This document shows positions 7,868-16,414 of a stretch of DNA of 64,000 nucleotides, piece by piece. The position numbers and the translations under genes were made by a program. The notes under the pieces are model-generated. The model was not told where the DNA came from, searched no databases, and was given only the letters and a program-made list of their open reading frames with translations. Each line of letters begins with the position of its first letter. Positions within the stretch are counted from its first letter, which is position 1. The stretch lies in assembly GCA_949290645.1 (NCBI GenBank), contig CASESG010000003.1, forward strand, positions 1 through 64,000. The letters run 5' to 3'. Source of the DNA: an uncultured Bacillota bacterium. Its GTDB lineage: Bacteria; Bacillota_I; Bacilli_A; RFN20; CAG-288.

Positions 7868-7889
7868 TTGTACATTTATTTTGTATAAT
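7868..7889 (+). promoter_or_regulatory. Probable promoter of the AT-rich secreted-protein operon
   Basis: A perfect TATAAT lies at 7884-7889 within AT-rich DNA directly outside the IS end. No good -35 is seen at 17 nt (TAGTAC or neighbouring hexamers). Transcription would start about 12 nt before AGGAG (7896-7900). The promoter may have been created at the IS boundary. Confidence 0.45.
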
Positions 7890-7908
7890 ATAAAAAAGGA
7901 GAATATAT

Positions 7909-8616
7909 ATGAAAGCACTTGCACTCTTGATGTCTTTAGCTTCTACTTTTCCTACAGGGACTTATAGTTACGCCAAATTTGATTATTCACCACAGTCTGT
8001 TCTAATCAAAACCTTTAGCTTTCCGCAAGAAGATTTAGGAAATGACGTTTCGAGAGGCCGTTATCTTAGCTTGAGACTAGAACCATTTGAAAGTGAAAGA
8101 ACTCCTGTTGAGGTAATAGGTGATATCTTCTATGTCCAGTACCCAATGACCATAACATGGAGTAAATCAAATATACGCAATCGCTCCTATTCAGTTTCTT
8201 TAAGTCTAGCAACTAAACTCGAGGCAAAAGCCGGATTTAAATTCGGAATCAATTACTTAGCCGAAGCCTATGGCGAATTTTTAGTCGGCGTTAGCACTTC
8301 TCTCCAAGGAACGTTGTCCTATTCGATAGAAGATATAATGGAAGAAAGTATTGAGATGCAAATTGATGGGGTGGCAAACAACTTTGGTTATTATCTTTTA
8401 ACTTATGATGCTTTAGCCCCGTTAAAATACTATTTTTATTATTCTGAATCAATAATAACAAATTGGAGTCAGATTGGAAGCTATCAAAACCGCATTTTCT
8501 TTTATGAAAACGATACTCACTTTTACGTTTCAAATTTAAATGATTATGCCTTGAATGTGCATTATTTTGAAACAGGTGCGGAACTCAATGCCTTTTTAGC
8601 AACATATGATTTATGA
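7909..8616 (+). CDS. Secreted AT-rich protein with an amphipathic beta segment (possible pore-forming type)
   Basis: This 235-residue protein starts with a short hydrophobic leader (MKALALLMSLASTFPTGTYS) that may be a signal peptide. It has a good site (AAGGAG, 8-nt spacing). The centre (about residues 86-145) is a long alternating polar/hydrophobic stretch rich in Ser, Gly, Ala and Leu (SYSVSLSLATKL.. then GEFLVGVSTSLQGTLSYS). That is the texture of the membrane-inserting hairpin in aerolysin/ETX-MTX2 type proteins. No family is recognised by motif, so this is inference. The gene is far richer in AT than its neighbours. It overlaps the following ABC transporter gene by 11 nt, implying co-translation and a joint function. 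Confidence 0.6.
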   Translation: MKALALLMSLASTFPTGTYSYAKFDYSPQSVLIKTFSFPQEDLGNDVSRGRYLSLRLEPFESERTPVEVIGDIFYVQYPMTITWSKSNIRNRSYSVSLSLATKLEAKAGFKFGINYLAEAYGEFLVGVSTSLQGTLSYSIEDIMEESIEMQIDGVANNFGYYLLTYDALAPLKYYFYYSESIITNWSQIGSYQNRIFFYENDTHFYVSNLNDYALNVHYFETGAELNAFLATYDL

Positions 8617-10969
8617 ATTAGATTCAACCATTTATTGTCTTTCCCACCTTTCGCACTATTACACGGACGAAAGACAGAGCGTCCTAACCTTAAAAGAGAT
8701 TTCTCTGAGCTTCTCGCTTGGGGAATTCGTCGTCATAACCGGAAGATCCGGTTCCGGGAAATCCACCTTGCTGAGAATCCTTGCCCTTCAGGAAGGGTAT
8801 GACGAAGGACACCTCTTTTTTCAAGGAAAAGACATCGACGCCTTGGACGACGAGAGCCTATCGCGGATTCGTCGCCAGGACATTGCCGTTGTCTCGGACA
8901 CGGATAAACCCTTGGGCTACCTCTCGTCCGAAAAGGCCATTTTCCTTTCCCTTTGTCTCCGCGGCTTTTCAAGAGACGAGGCCAAGACCCGTTCGCTTTT
9001 AGCCTTGAAGTCGGTCGGCTTGCAAGGCCTGGAGAAGACAAAGGTGCAAAACCTCTCCGAAGGACAGGCAATCCGCCTTTCTCTCGCACAGGCACTTGCT
9101 TCGGATGCCCCGATTCTCCTCCTAGACGAAATCACGGCCCATCTTGATGTCGAAAACACTAGGAGAATACTGGACATCCTGAAAGAACACGGTCAGAATC
9201 GGCTCGTCCTTTTCGTCACCCATGACTTCGAGTCCGTAAGGGACATCGCAACAAGACATATTGTCCTAGAGGATAGGGGAGTCGCCCAAGACGAAATCCT
9301 CGCGCCAAAAAGAAACGTCCCCGCTTCCCAGAATATTCCGTCAAAAGGCAAGCCTACCGTTCCATTCGGCCTTTCGTTCCTTCCTTTTGTCCGGTTCGTC
9401 CTCCTTTTGTTGGCATTTCTCCTTCTTTCGCTTGTCTGCCTAGGATGCGGTTTCCTTTCTTCTTATCAGTTCAGCGTTCTTTTTGAGATGGCAAAACGTA
9501 AGGATGAAAGCAGCCTCCGTTTTGTTTTCGATACAGGAAAAAGCGGTGTTGCCAATCCATACGCCATGATGGTAGTTGGCGATTCTAAAGCTAGCGGCTT
9601 CGATGCCGAGGACTCCGATGGTCTTCTTTCCTTTCTTCCACTGACCTTCTCCTTCGACAAGATGGCCTTGCGGGCGGAATCCAGCATCGTCGTCGATTTC
9701 CTGCCTTTTCTTCCCAAGGACAGTTCACTCTCCTTGGAAACGACATCCGAAGAGGGTTTCTATGTCCTCTTCAATTCCGAGCTCCCGGACATCTCCTATT
9801 TTCGTAAGCAGGAATCGATGCTTGAGCGTTTCTTAGGCACGGAAAACTGGCTCCATTCCTCGGACAACATTTCCCTCCAATATGAAGCTTACCTCCATTC
9901 CCTCCCTCTTTTGGGATACGGGTATGCCCCTCTGGGGCAGACAACAAGAGGTGGTATCGTCTTGACTCCTGGTTCCCAAAGCAGGCTAAGGGAACTTCTG
10001 CACTTTGATCTTAAGACGATCTCGCCGTGGAATTCCTTCTTCGAATCCCGAGTCATCTCTAGAACCGATACCTTCTTCACGGAAGGGTATTTCAATCTGG
10101 GACTTTCGGATTTCGAAAAGACCATCCCTTTCGTCATTACCCCGAGCACCCTGATGGACGACCTGCCGATTGAGCTTCCTGCCGCCTATTACGAGAAACG
10201 TTCCTCCTTGTCCCTCCAGCTGTTTTCCAAATCGGTGTCTCTGGAGGAATTTCTGTCGACGATCAATGACATCTTCGCGCTATCCTTGGATATCGATACA
10301 CCGCCGGATCAACCATCCTCCGTCTTCGTCAGCCAGCTTGATGTCCCGACCTTCTACGCCGGAGAAGGCCACTGGTATCCCTACCTTCTTTTCTCCGCCT
10401 TTGACGGCTTCCATGTCTACTACTATCAGGATGCCGACCTCAAGAATGCCGACTATTCGCGTCTGCTCTCGGAGGGAGCGCTTGTCTATCGAGGGGACGA
10501 ATCCTACAGCATTGCTCCCGAGATCGTCTCGTGCGATCCCGACTCCATTGACCTGGACGAAATCCTTAAGGACCGCCATTATAAAAAAGGCGACTACGAA
10601 TCGTGGGCGCTGATCGTGGCCTTTACCCTATGTGGAATCGTGTGCGGACTCTTGTTGCTTTCAGCCTTCATCCTCCGCCTGACCCGGACCATCCTGGAAC
10701 ACGATCACCGGGATCTGCAGACGATGCGCTCGATTGGTCTGTCCCTGAAAGGCCTGCGCAGCCAAAGAAGACGTCTGCTTCTTGTCCCGTCCCTCCTTTC
10801 CTTCCTGTCGACGCTTCCCGTCCTGGCGCTTCTCTTCCTGGCGGCAGGAATCCAGTTCCTTTTTGTCGCCATGCCCCTGCCGGTCATCCTCTCCCTAGTC
10901 GTTTCCCTGACCTTGGCAGGAATCCTTCCATTCCTCGAGAAAAAACAAGGAGGCAGCAAGGATGATTGA
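8606..10969 (+). CDS. MacB-like ABC transporter, ATPase fused to permease
   Basis: This is a 787-residue protein. The N-terminal ATPase (about 1-230) has Walker A GRSGSGKST, signature LSEGQ near residue 150 and Walker B LLLDE. One transmembrane helix follows (about 255-280), then a ~380-residue extracytoplasmic domain and three helices near the C terminus (about 665-780). This four-helix layout with a large outer domain is that of MacB/FtsX-type type VII ABC systems. These are mechanotransmission devices acting on peptides, toxins or envelope proteins rather than classic channels. It overlaps the secreted-protein gene upstream by 11 nt and the next ABC gene downstream by 8 nt. The substrate is not known; the small secreted protein is the obvious candidate. 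Confidence 0.8.
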   Translation: MIYELDSTIYCLSHLSHYYTDERQSVLTLKEISLSFSLGEFVVITGRSGSGKSTLLRILALQEGYDEGHLFFQGKDIDALDDESLSRIRRQDIAVVSDTDKPLGYLSSEKAIFLSLCLRGFSRDEAKTRSLLALKSVGLQGLEKTKVQNLSEGQAIRLSLAQALASDAPILLLDEITAHLDVENTRRILDILKEHGQNRLVLFVTHDFESVRDIATRHIVLEDRGVAQDEILAPKRNVPASQNIPSKGKPTVPFGLSFLPFVRFVLLLLAFLLLSLVCLGCGFLSSYQFSVLFEMAKRKDESSLRFVFDTGKSGVANPYAMMVVGDSKASGFDAEDSDGLLSFLPLTFSFDKMALRAESSIVVDFLPFLPKDSSLSLETTSEEGFYVLFNSELPDISYFRKQESMLERFLGTENWLHSSDNISLQYEAYLHSLPLLGYGYAPLGQTTRGGIVLTPGSQSRLRELLHFDLKTISPWNSFFESRVISRTDTFFTEGYFNLGLSDFEKTIPFVITPSTLMDDLPIELPAAYYEKRSSLSLQLFSKSVSLEEFLSTINDIFALSLDIDTPPDQPSSVFVSQLDVPTFYAGEGHWYPYLLFSAFDGFHVYYYQDADLKNADYSRLLSEGALVYRGDESYSIAPEIVSCDPDSIDLDEILKDRHYKKGDYESWALIVAFTLCGIVCGLLLLSAFILRLTRTILEHDHRDLQTMRSIGLSLKGLRSQRRRLLLVPSLLSFLSTLPVLALLFLAAGIQFLFVAMPLPVILSLVVSLTLAGILPFLEKKQGGSKDD

Positions 10970-13484
10970 AATTCAAGGATTGCAAAAGAAATATGGTAAG
11001 AAGGAAATCCTCCGTCACGTGAGCCTGGTCCTTCCAGACAGAGGCCTTGTCATACTTCAGGGCCCTTCTGGATGCGGGAAATCCACCTTCCTCAATGTTC
11101 TGACCGGGATAGAACGGGCACAGTCGGGAACGGTCTCCTATGATGGCAGAAACTTCGACCTTTCTAAGAACGACCTGGCCCGTTTCCGTCAAAAGGAAAT
11201 CGGGATCATCTTCCAGGACTATCTGATCAACGAAAAGCGAACGGTGGAGGAAAATCTTCAGGAAGTCGGTGCCATCTTCGAGATTCCCCTGCCTGGCTTC
11301 AAAGACATTCTGGCGGCGCTCGGTCTGGAGTCTCTTCGAAAGCGGCAGGCTTCCCATCTCTCGGCCGGCGAAAAGCAGCGTCTTGGCATTGCCCGGGCAT
11401 TTCTCAAGAACCCGTCCTATGTTTTCGCCGATGAGCCGACTGGAAACCTGGATGAAAAAACGGCCAGAGCCGTCTTCGATATTTTGAAGTCGATTTCAAC
11501 AAGCCGTCTTGTCTTCGTCGTGACACATGACGAGTCGTTGGCAAAGGAATATGCCGACCTCCTTCTTTTCTTCGAGGATGGGGAAATACGCCGTCGGAAG
11601 GAAAAAACGTCTTCCACGGTCTCGGCTCGTCTGAATCCCTTCCCCGTTGCCAAAGGACAGGCCGGTGAAGCCCCTCTTTCCCCTTTTCCTCCCAGAAAGG
11701 CAAGGCAAAGTATCGTATCCTTCATCTTGGCGTTCCTAGCCGCCTTCAGCGCTTCTCTCCTTCTGCGCGTCGGATTCCTCTATCGGGACAGCCGGGTTTC
11801 CGAGGTCTTCTCCGCCACCTATCACCAGGATTCCACGTCCGTCCTTTCGCCTATCGGATCTTTCCAGTCTCTTCTTCCGGCCAGCCAGGAGCAGATTCTG
11901 GATGCCAAGGAGGAGAGTGGCATCTATGACTTCGGAAACCTCCTATTCCAATTTGGGGACGATGTTCAGATCCTCTCCAAGAAGGGAGAGCAGCCCATGG
12001 GCTCCCAGACTTCCGTTTCCTTCCGCATGGTCGATATCGATATGCCGTACCGGAATACCTACGGCGAAATCGAAGGGCTCGCTTCGCTAGCCGCGGACGA
12101 GGTCCTGATTTCCCAACGTCTTGCCACGTCATTGACGGCCGTCTATCCCAATTTCCTGGCGGAAGGAACAGAAGACTACTTCCTTCAGCTTCGAGACAAC
12201 AAGGGCTCCATGCAATCCTACGGAATCCAAGGCATCGTTCCTATCGAAGACCAGAATCTTCTTTTCCTCCACAACGGCGGCGACTACTACGACCTCTTTA
12301 ACCGCTATATCCGAAACGAGCCTGGCCGTTCTCCTTTCCTAAAGCAATTCTCCCGGCTGATGACGGACGCCACCATTCGTCCTGGGGACAAGGTCGCCGT
12401 CTCGACCGGACTTCTCAATTGCCTGGACGATTCCCAGGTGACTCTTTTCCTGAGCTTTTTAAGAAAGGCTTTCAACTATACTTTCTCCGCTCTTCCGGAG
12501 TTGAACCAGACGGAGATTGCCGTCGTTGAGGACACGGATTCCTATTTTCTTTTCCCGGCAGAGGACACCGCCTTAGAGAGAGCCAGGCGTCTTAACTTCG
12601 TGAACTATCTTGTGTTCGTCGCCGGTCTTCCATTCTCCACGACCGCTCCCAATCCGGCCTACCTCAAGGACTATGCGGAAGACATTGTCGTGACTTCCTT
12701 CGATGTTCCCATTCCCTTCAGTCGGCACTCGGAAGACACGTCTCCGCCGGAAGCCCCCGATTACAAGACAACGCGCATCCTTCTCAGGAAGGACGTCTAT
12801 GATCTTGTCCTAAATCTCTGTGACGGAGGTCTTGCCTCCTTTATTGAATGCGTCGTCAAAGAAGGCGATTTCATCCTCAATTTGAAGGACGTCGACTGCA
12901 TCGGCTATTACGAGGGAACCGCTCCATTCCTCCTGATCGAGGGAAACTGGCGCGAGCATCTCTTTGAGGCCGATTCGATCCCCGTAAGGCTTTACGATGA
13001 GGAAGGCGCCGAAAATCCCCTTGTTCCCCTCGTCGACGACCGCGAAAAGGCGAATGCCTATCTTCAGGGGACTGATATCTCCATCCAACTGACATCCTGC
13101 GAAGACTATGTCCGCCAGTCCTTCCCCAATCGGCTTTCCATCGACTTTTTCATCCTGTTGTCGCTATCCCTCTTCGTCCTCTTCCTCCTTCTCCTGCTTC
13201 TTTGGACCATGATCGTCCTCCTGTCGGAAAAGAAGGACATCGGCCGTAACCTTTGCCTTGGCCTTCCAAAAAAGGGCGTTACCACTCATATCGTTAGTAA
13301 GAACACCCCCCTCCCCTTCCTTGTCCTGTATCTCATAGGTATCGCTCTTTCCAGCCTTCTTTCCATTGGTTGGAACCTTCCCTTGGCGGTAATGCTGCCT
13401 GCCATCGGCATCGTTTCCTATACCCTGATTGTCCTGGCCTTTCTCGCCTTTTGCCTCTGCCGCTCGCCGAGAAGACTTCTCTGA
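10962..13484 (+). CDS. Second MacB-like fused ABC transporter of the same operon
   Basis: This 840-residue protein begins with ATG inside the end of the previous gene, with AAGGAGG upstream. The ATPase has Walker A GPSGCGKST, signature LSAGEKQR and Walker B FADEPTGNLD. Helix 1 is around residues 250-270. A long extracytoplasmic domain of ~460 residues follows, and three helices lie at about 730-832. It has the same architecture as the preceding protein but is diverged in the outer domain. Two adjacent fused half-transporters could form a heterodimer, since MacB-type systems act as dimers. Together with the secreted protein at 7909 this makes a three-gene unit. Confidence 0.8.
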   Translation: MIEIQGLQKKYGKKEILRHVSLVLPDRGLVILQGPSGCGKSTFLNVLTGIERAQSGTVSYDGRNFDLSKNDLARFRQKEIGIIFQDYLINEKRTVEENLQEVGAIFEIPLPGFKDILAALGLESLRKRQASHLSAGEKQRLGIARAFLKNPSYVFADEPTGNLDEKTARAVFDILKSISTSRLVFVVTHDESLAKEYADLLLFFEDGEIRRRKEKTSSTVSARLNPFPVAKGQAGEAPLSPFPPRKARQSIVSFILAFLAAFSASLLLRVGFLYRDSRVSEVFSATYHQDSTSVLSPIGSFQSLLPASQEQILDAKEESGIYDFGNLLFQFGDDVQILSKKGEQPMGSQTSVSFRMVDIDMPYRNTYGEIEGLASLAADEVLISQRLATSLTAVYPNFLAEGTEDYFLQLRDNKGSMQSYGIQGIVPIEDQNLLFLHNGGDYYDLFNRYIRNEPGRSPFLKQFSRLMTDATIRPGDKVAVSTGLLNCLDDSQVTLFLSFLRKAFNYTFSALPELNQTEIAVVEDTDSYFLFPAEDTALERARRLNFVNYLVFVAGLPFSTTAPNPAYLKDYAEDIVVTSFDVPIPFSRHSEDTSPPEAPDYKTTRILLRKDVYDLVLNLCDGGLASFIECVVKEGDFILNLKDVDCIGYYEGTAPFLLIEGNWREHLFEADSIPVRLYDEEGAENPLVPLVDDREKANAYLQGTDISIQLTSCEDYVRQSFPNRLSIDFFILLSLSLFVLFLLLLLLWTMIVLLSEKKDIGRNLCLGLPKKGVTTHIVSKNTPLPFLVLYLIGIALSSLLSIGWNLPLAVMLPAIGIVSYTLIVLAFLAFCLCRSPRRLL

Positions 13485-13771
13485 CATCGAAGGAAAAGAC
13501 ACCGGATAATCCATTCTCAAGTAAAAGCACATGGGAACCCCCTCAAGTGTTTTCCTTCGCCTTCTCCAACCCTGAGCAAAGCTTCTCCATGACAACCTCA
13601 AAACAAAAAGGATGGCTATCGCCTGCCATCTCGATTCATGCGAAGGAGGTGCCTTAGTTCTGACTACCTGTTGTTTCGATTCTTCCTTTTGTTTTTGCGC
13701 TTTTAATTTTCCTTTCGATTTTTTATGATTTTTTCACCCAAGATCTTGTTTGTTATGCATCCTTGTCTTGT

Positions 13772-13777
13772 CTAAAC
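13772..13777 (+). promoter_or_regulatory. Promoter in front of the decayed gene at 13785
   Basis: TTGTTA, 17-nt spacer, TAAACT at 13772-13777. The -10 box ends only 7 nt before the ATG, which has no Shine-Dalgarno. The transcript, if made, would be leaderless. Confidence 0.4.
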
Positions 13778-13784
13778 TGTGATC

Positions 13785-14523
13785 ATGACCAAACTCGGAG
13801 AGTTGCTTTCTAAAAACGAGCAAAAATTCATAAGCCTTAATCCACGTCTTCGTGCCAAGTCTTCCTCATGGTGGCTCTCCCTTTTTTCGCGTTTTACTTT
13901 TTCTGGAGATCATGTCGATTATATTCTCACAGAAAAATCAACGAATGCTCTAAAAAAACACGAGGAGGAACTGAAATCCTGCGTTTTCTCCACAATGAAA
14001 ATGATTGTGGAAAAATACTGTGAATTGTATCCTCGTGAATCCAGCCAAAGAATGTCCTTCAGCGGCCTGATTCGTGGCGCCCACCATACTAGTCGAGACA
14101 TTTGCGCCTTGGCTAAAACCAAAACGAGAATCTTGGCATGTATATGGGAGAATTGAGCAACGGAAAAACGGTCGCTTTGCTGAAAGCGACTATCGATGGC
14201 AACAAGAACAAAAGCAGAAAGTATCCTGATGGTTAGACGACAGCCACACTAAGACTAAATATTGTCTCCAAAGAGAAAAGAATACAATTGATTTTGAGTT
14301 CAGCAAAAAGGAAAACAAGGCTATCTTCGATGGTCTAACATACAACCTTCCTGTCCCCATATATCTCTTTGCAAACAACATCGGCGACAAGGATTATATC
14401 TTTGAAGGTATCTTTCAGGCAAACTCTCTATCCTTGGACCGGCAGTCTTTTAATCTTGTTCTTCAAGACAAAATCAACGAACTCGAGAATTTCAAAGAAT
14501 ACTTTGAATATATCAATCGCTAA
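13785..14523 (+). pseudogene. Decayed AT-rich gene, possibly with a restriction/SRA-like C-terminal domain
   Basis: The first ~120 codons (MTKLGELLSKNE..) are open, then the frame is lost near 14140. A second frame continues with GNKNKSRKYPDG, and after a further shift near 14232 a third continues from WLDDSHTKTKY to TAA at 14521. The joined tail (SRKYPDGW, then NLPVPIYLFANN..DYIFEGIF) resembles the modified-base-binding domains of McrA-type restriction enzymes and HNH-associated YDG/SRA-like proteins. That likeness is inference from the motif order. The AT content stands out from the flanks. Two frameshifts and lack of other partners say it is dead. Confidence 0.4.
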
Positions 14524-14632
14524 AAAAAGTTGATTTCAATGAGATTGCATTGAGGACGGATCCCTTAAAAGAAGTCCCCGTTCCAATGGATTCTCTGCCT
14601 GCTTTAAAAAGGGATTACCCGATACCGGATTT

Positions 14633-14745
14633 GTAGTGAACCCTTATTGTTGGACCTTAAATCAACTATAGCACAGCAAGGGGAAGGGGCATGCCCCTTC
14701 CCATCCACCACCTGCCTACTTGGTCCAACTAGAGGGGTTCACTAC
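14633..14745. repeat. MITE-like palindromic element
   Basis: The ends are 24-bp imperfect inverted repeats beginning GTAGTGAACCC (14633-14656) and ending GGGTTCACTAC (14722-14745). Near the centre is a perfect 22-bp palindrome (14681-14702, arms GGGAAGGGGCA / TGCCCCTTCCC). No coding frame is present. Size, terminal repeats and position in decayed AT-rich DNA fit a miniature inverted-repeat element, though no target duplication is evident. Confidence 0.5.
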
Positions 14746-15395
14746 AGTGCAGATTAAGGCTTTTTCCCAATGAATTCGGATGCGTTCGGATGTTACTTTG
14801 ATACTGAATCCCCTGTCTCTCCAATGTAGAGTGACCTGATGTCTGCCTCTCGATTCCACCGTCCATGGAAGTTGTCTCGGATTCCAAATTACGTTCTTTG
14901 TCTTGTATGTTGCCTGAAGGTTTTTCTTCGCAGTTAAAATCGAATCCGAAGGAAGAAATTATCGACTCGAATTTGGAATCGTCATTCATTCTTGCTAGCA
15001 TACGACGGCATCGAGAATGGGCTTGTCTTTCTTCTGGATACCCGATGTCTTTGTGACTGTCGGCAAGGGGTGTGGGTACGAAGGATGGCTGAGATTCAAA
15101 TAGACTTTGGTTTTGAACGCCTTGTCTAAATTTTTAGAAAGAGGAGGCAATTGCCAGTTTGATCTTAATGCTGATTAGAAAAACAAGACAGCGTTGTCTG
15201 ATCCAAACATGAAAACGGAGAAAAGCCAACGGCGTTTTAAGACGGCAAATCGAGATTGTGGATGATCAATAGTCAAAGCTGACGATTCGATTGTGTAATC
15301 GTTTTCCAAAACAACGTTTGACAAAGGGGAAGAGGGTTGCAACAATATTGAATATTCTTCTACTAGAGTTATTTTTATATGAAAGGTAAAACGAT
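14746..15395. other. Non-coding, AT-rich stretch
   Basis: No credible gene is seen in 650 nt. It probably holds the remains of insertions between two ABC-transporter loci. Near the right end TTGACA (15318-15323) followed 17 nt later by AACAAT could be the promoter of the lipoprotein gene at 15396. Confidence 0.4.
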
Positions 15396-16403
15396 ATGAA
15401 AACCAAAGCCCTGTTCCTTCTTCCCCTGCTTCTCCTCTGCTCTTGTTCCAAAGGTGCGTCGAATACCGCCTCTTCTTCCACTCCTTTGCCCTCCGCTCAG
15501 GATTCGACTCTCTCCGAAAGCGTTGCCAGCTCGACATCCTCGGTGAATCCGGATGGCCCCTATGAACTGAAATATGCGCCAAAGGAGGCTCCCCAGGATT
15601 ATGTGGGGAAGACTCCCCTGGATTACTTGGACACGGCAAGCGAAGAGAAATCTTTTGATCTTTATAATCTGATCGATCATCGCTTGATGAATTCCAACTT
15701 CGTCTCCCGCATGTATGGAACGGCAAAGGCCGGCTCGCTCTACACCCAGAGAATCAGCTCGATGAAGGTCGTCAACGGGACGACAGGGCTCAACCATCTT
15801 GTCGCCATCTCTAACTCGGCCTTGGGCGGCAGCATCGCTGTCAACAGCGCCGAGCAGAGACTGGAGAACATCCAGGAAGAGAAGTATGCCTATCGCGAAG
15901 GAGATGGCTCGACTTGTTCGATCGATGATGACAATGATGGTGTTGTCCAGACATGGATGGAGAAGAGCAGCGAGATCTTCAACCGCAACTCTTTCCTCCA
16001 ATCCTTCGGCCACGACATCTTCGGATGGACGAGCTACTACGTCTCCGTTCCCTCGGATATTCGCCAGTGCAACATGCTCTCCTCGGTCGGGGGATATCAG
16101 TTCCAGTTCTCCTTTGCCCCCAACGCGGGACGCTTTTACCAGATTGAGCAGGAACACATGATCAACATCGCCGGATCGGAGCTCTCCATCCGTTCTCTTG
16201 AGGTGACCGTGACGATCGACAAGGAATTCCGGCCTCTCAAGATGACGGTCAACGAGACCTATCAGGTCTCCGTCGCCAGTTTCGTGAATCTGGATGTCAA
16301 CTCCAACTTCTCGACGGAATTCCTCTATTTCGAGGAAGGGGAAGACATTCCGGATGAGAAAGCCAAGGGAATCTTCGACGATGCCGTCTCGGCTTTGATG
16401 TAG
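15396..16403 (+). CDS. Lipoprotein paired with an ABC transporter
   Basis: This 335-residue protein has a lipoprotein signal (LLLLCSC, likely lipidated Cys17). A low-complexity Ser/Thr linker (about 20-55) and a soluble domain rich in Asn, Ser and aromatic residues follow. A D-D-D-N-D-G stretch near residue 177 looks like a calcium-binding loop but is not a full EF hand. The next gene, 11 nt downstream and preceded by AGGAGG, encodes a MacB-like ABC transporter. Such pairs (lipoprotein plus FtsX/MacB permease) usually work as an outer-face adaptor and its motor. The family is not recognised. Confidence 0.65.
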   Translation: MKTKALFLLPLLLLCSCSKGASNTASSSTPLPSAQDSTLSESVASSTSSVNPDGPYELKYAPKEAPQDYVGKTPLDYLDTASEEKSFDLYNLIDHRLMNSNFVSRMYGTAKAGSLYTQRISSMKVVNGTTGLNHLVAISNSALGGSIAVNSAEQRLENIQEEKYAYREGDGSTCSIDDDNDGVVQTWMEKSSEIFNRNSFLQSFGHDIFGWTSYYVSVPSDIRQCNMLSSVGGYQFQFSFAPNAGRFYQIEQEHMINIAGSELSIRSLEVTVTIDKEFRPLKMTVNETYQVSVASFVNLDVNSNFSTEFLYFEEGEDIPDEKAKGIFDDAVSALM

Positions 16404-16414
16404 GAGGATTCACG

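Noticed and set aside
14681-14702. Perfect palindrome as replication origin or operator
   Set aside because: It lies inside a larger inverted-repeat element in decayed DNA, with no iterons, DnaA boxes or regulator gene nearby.
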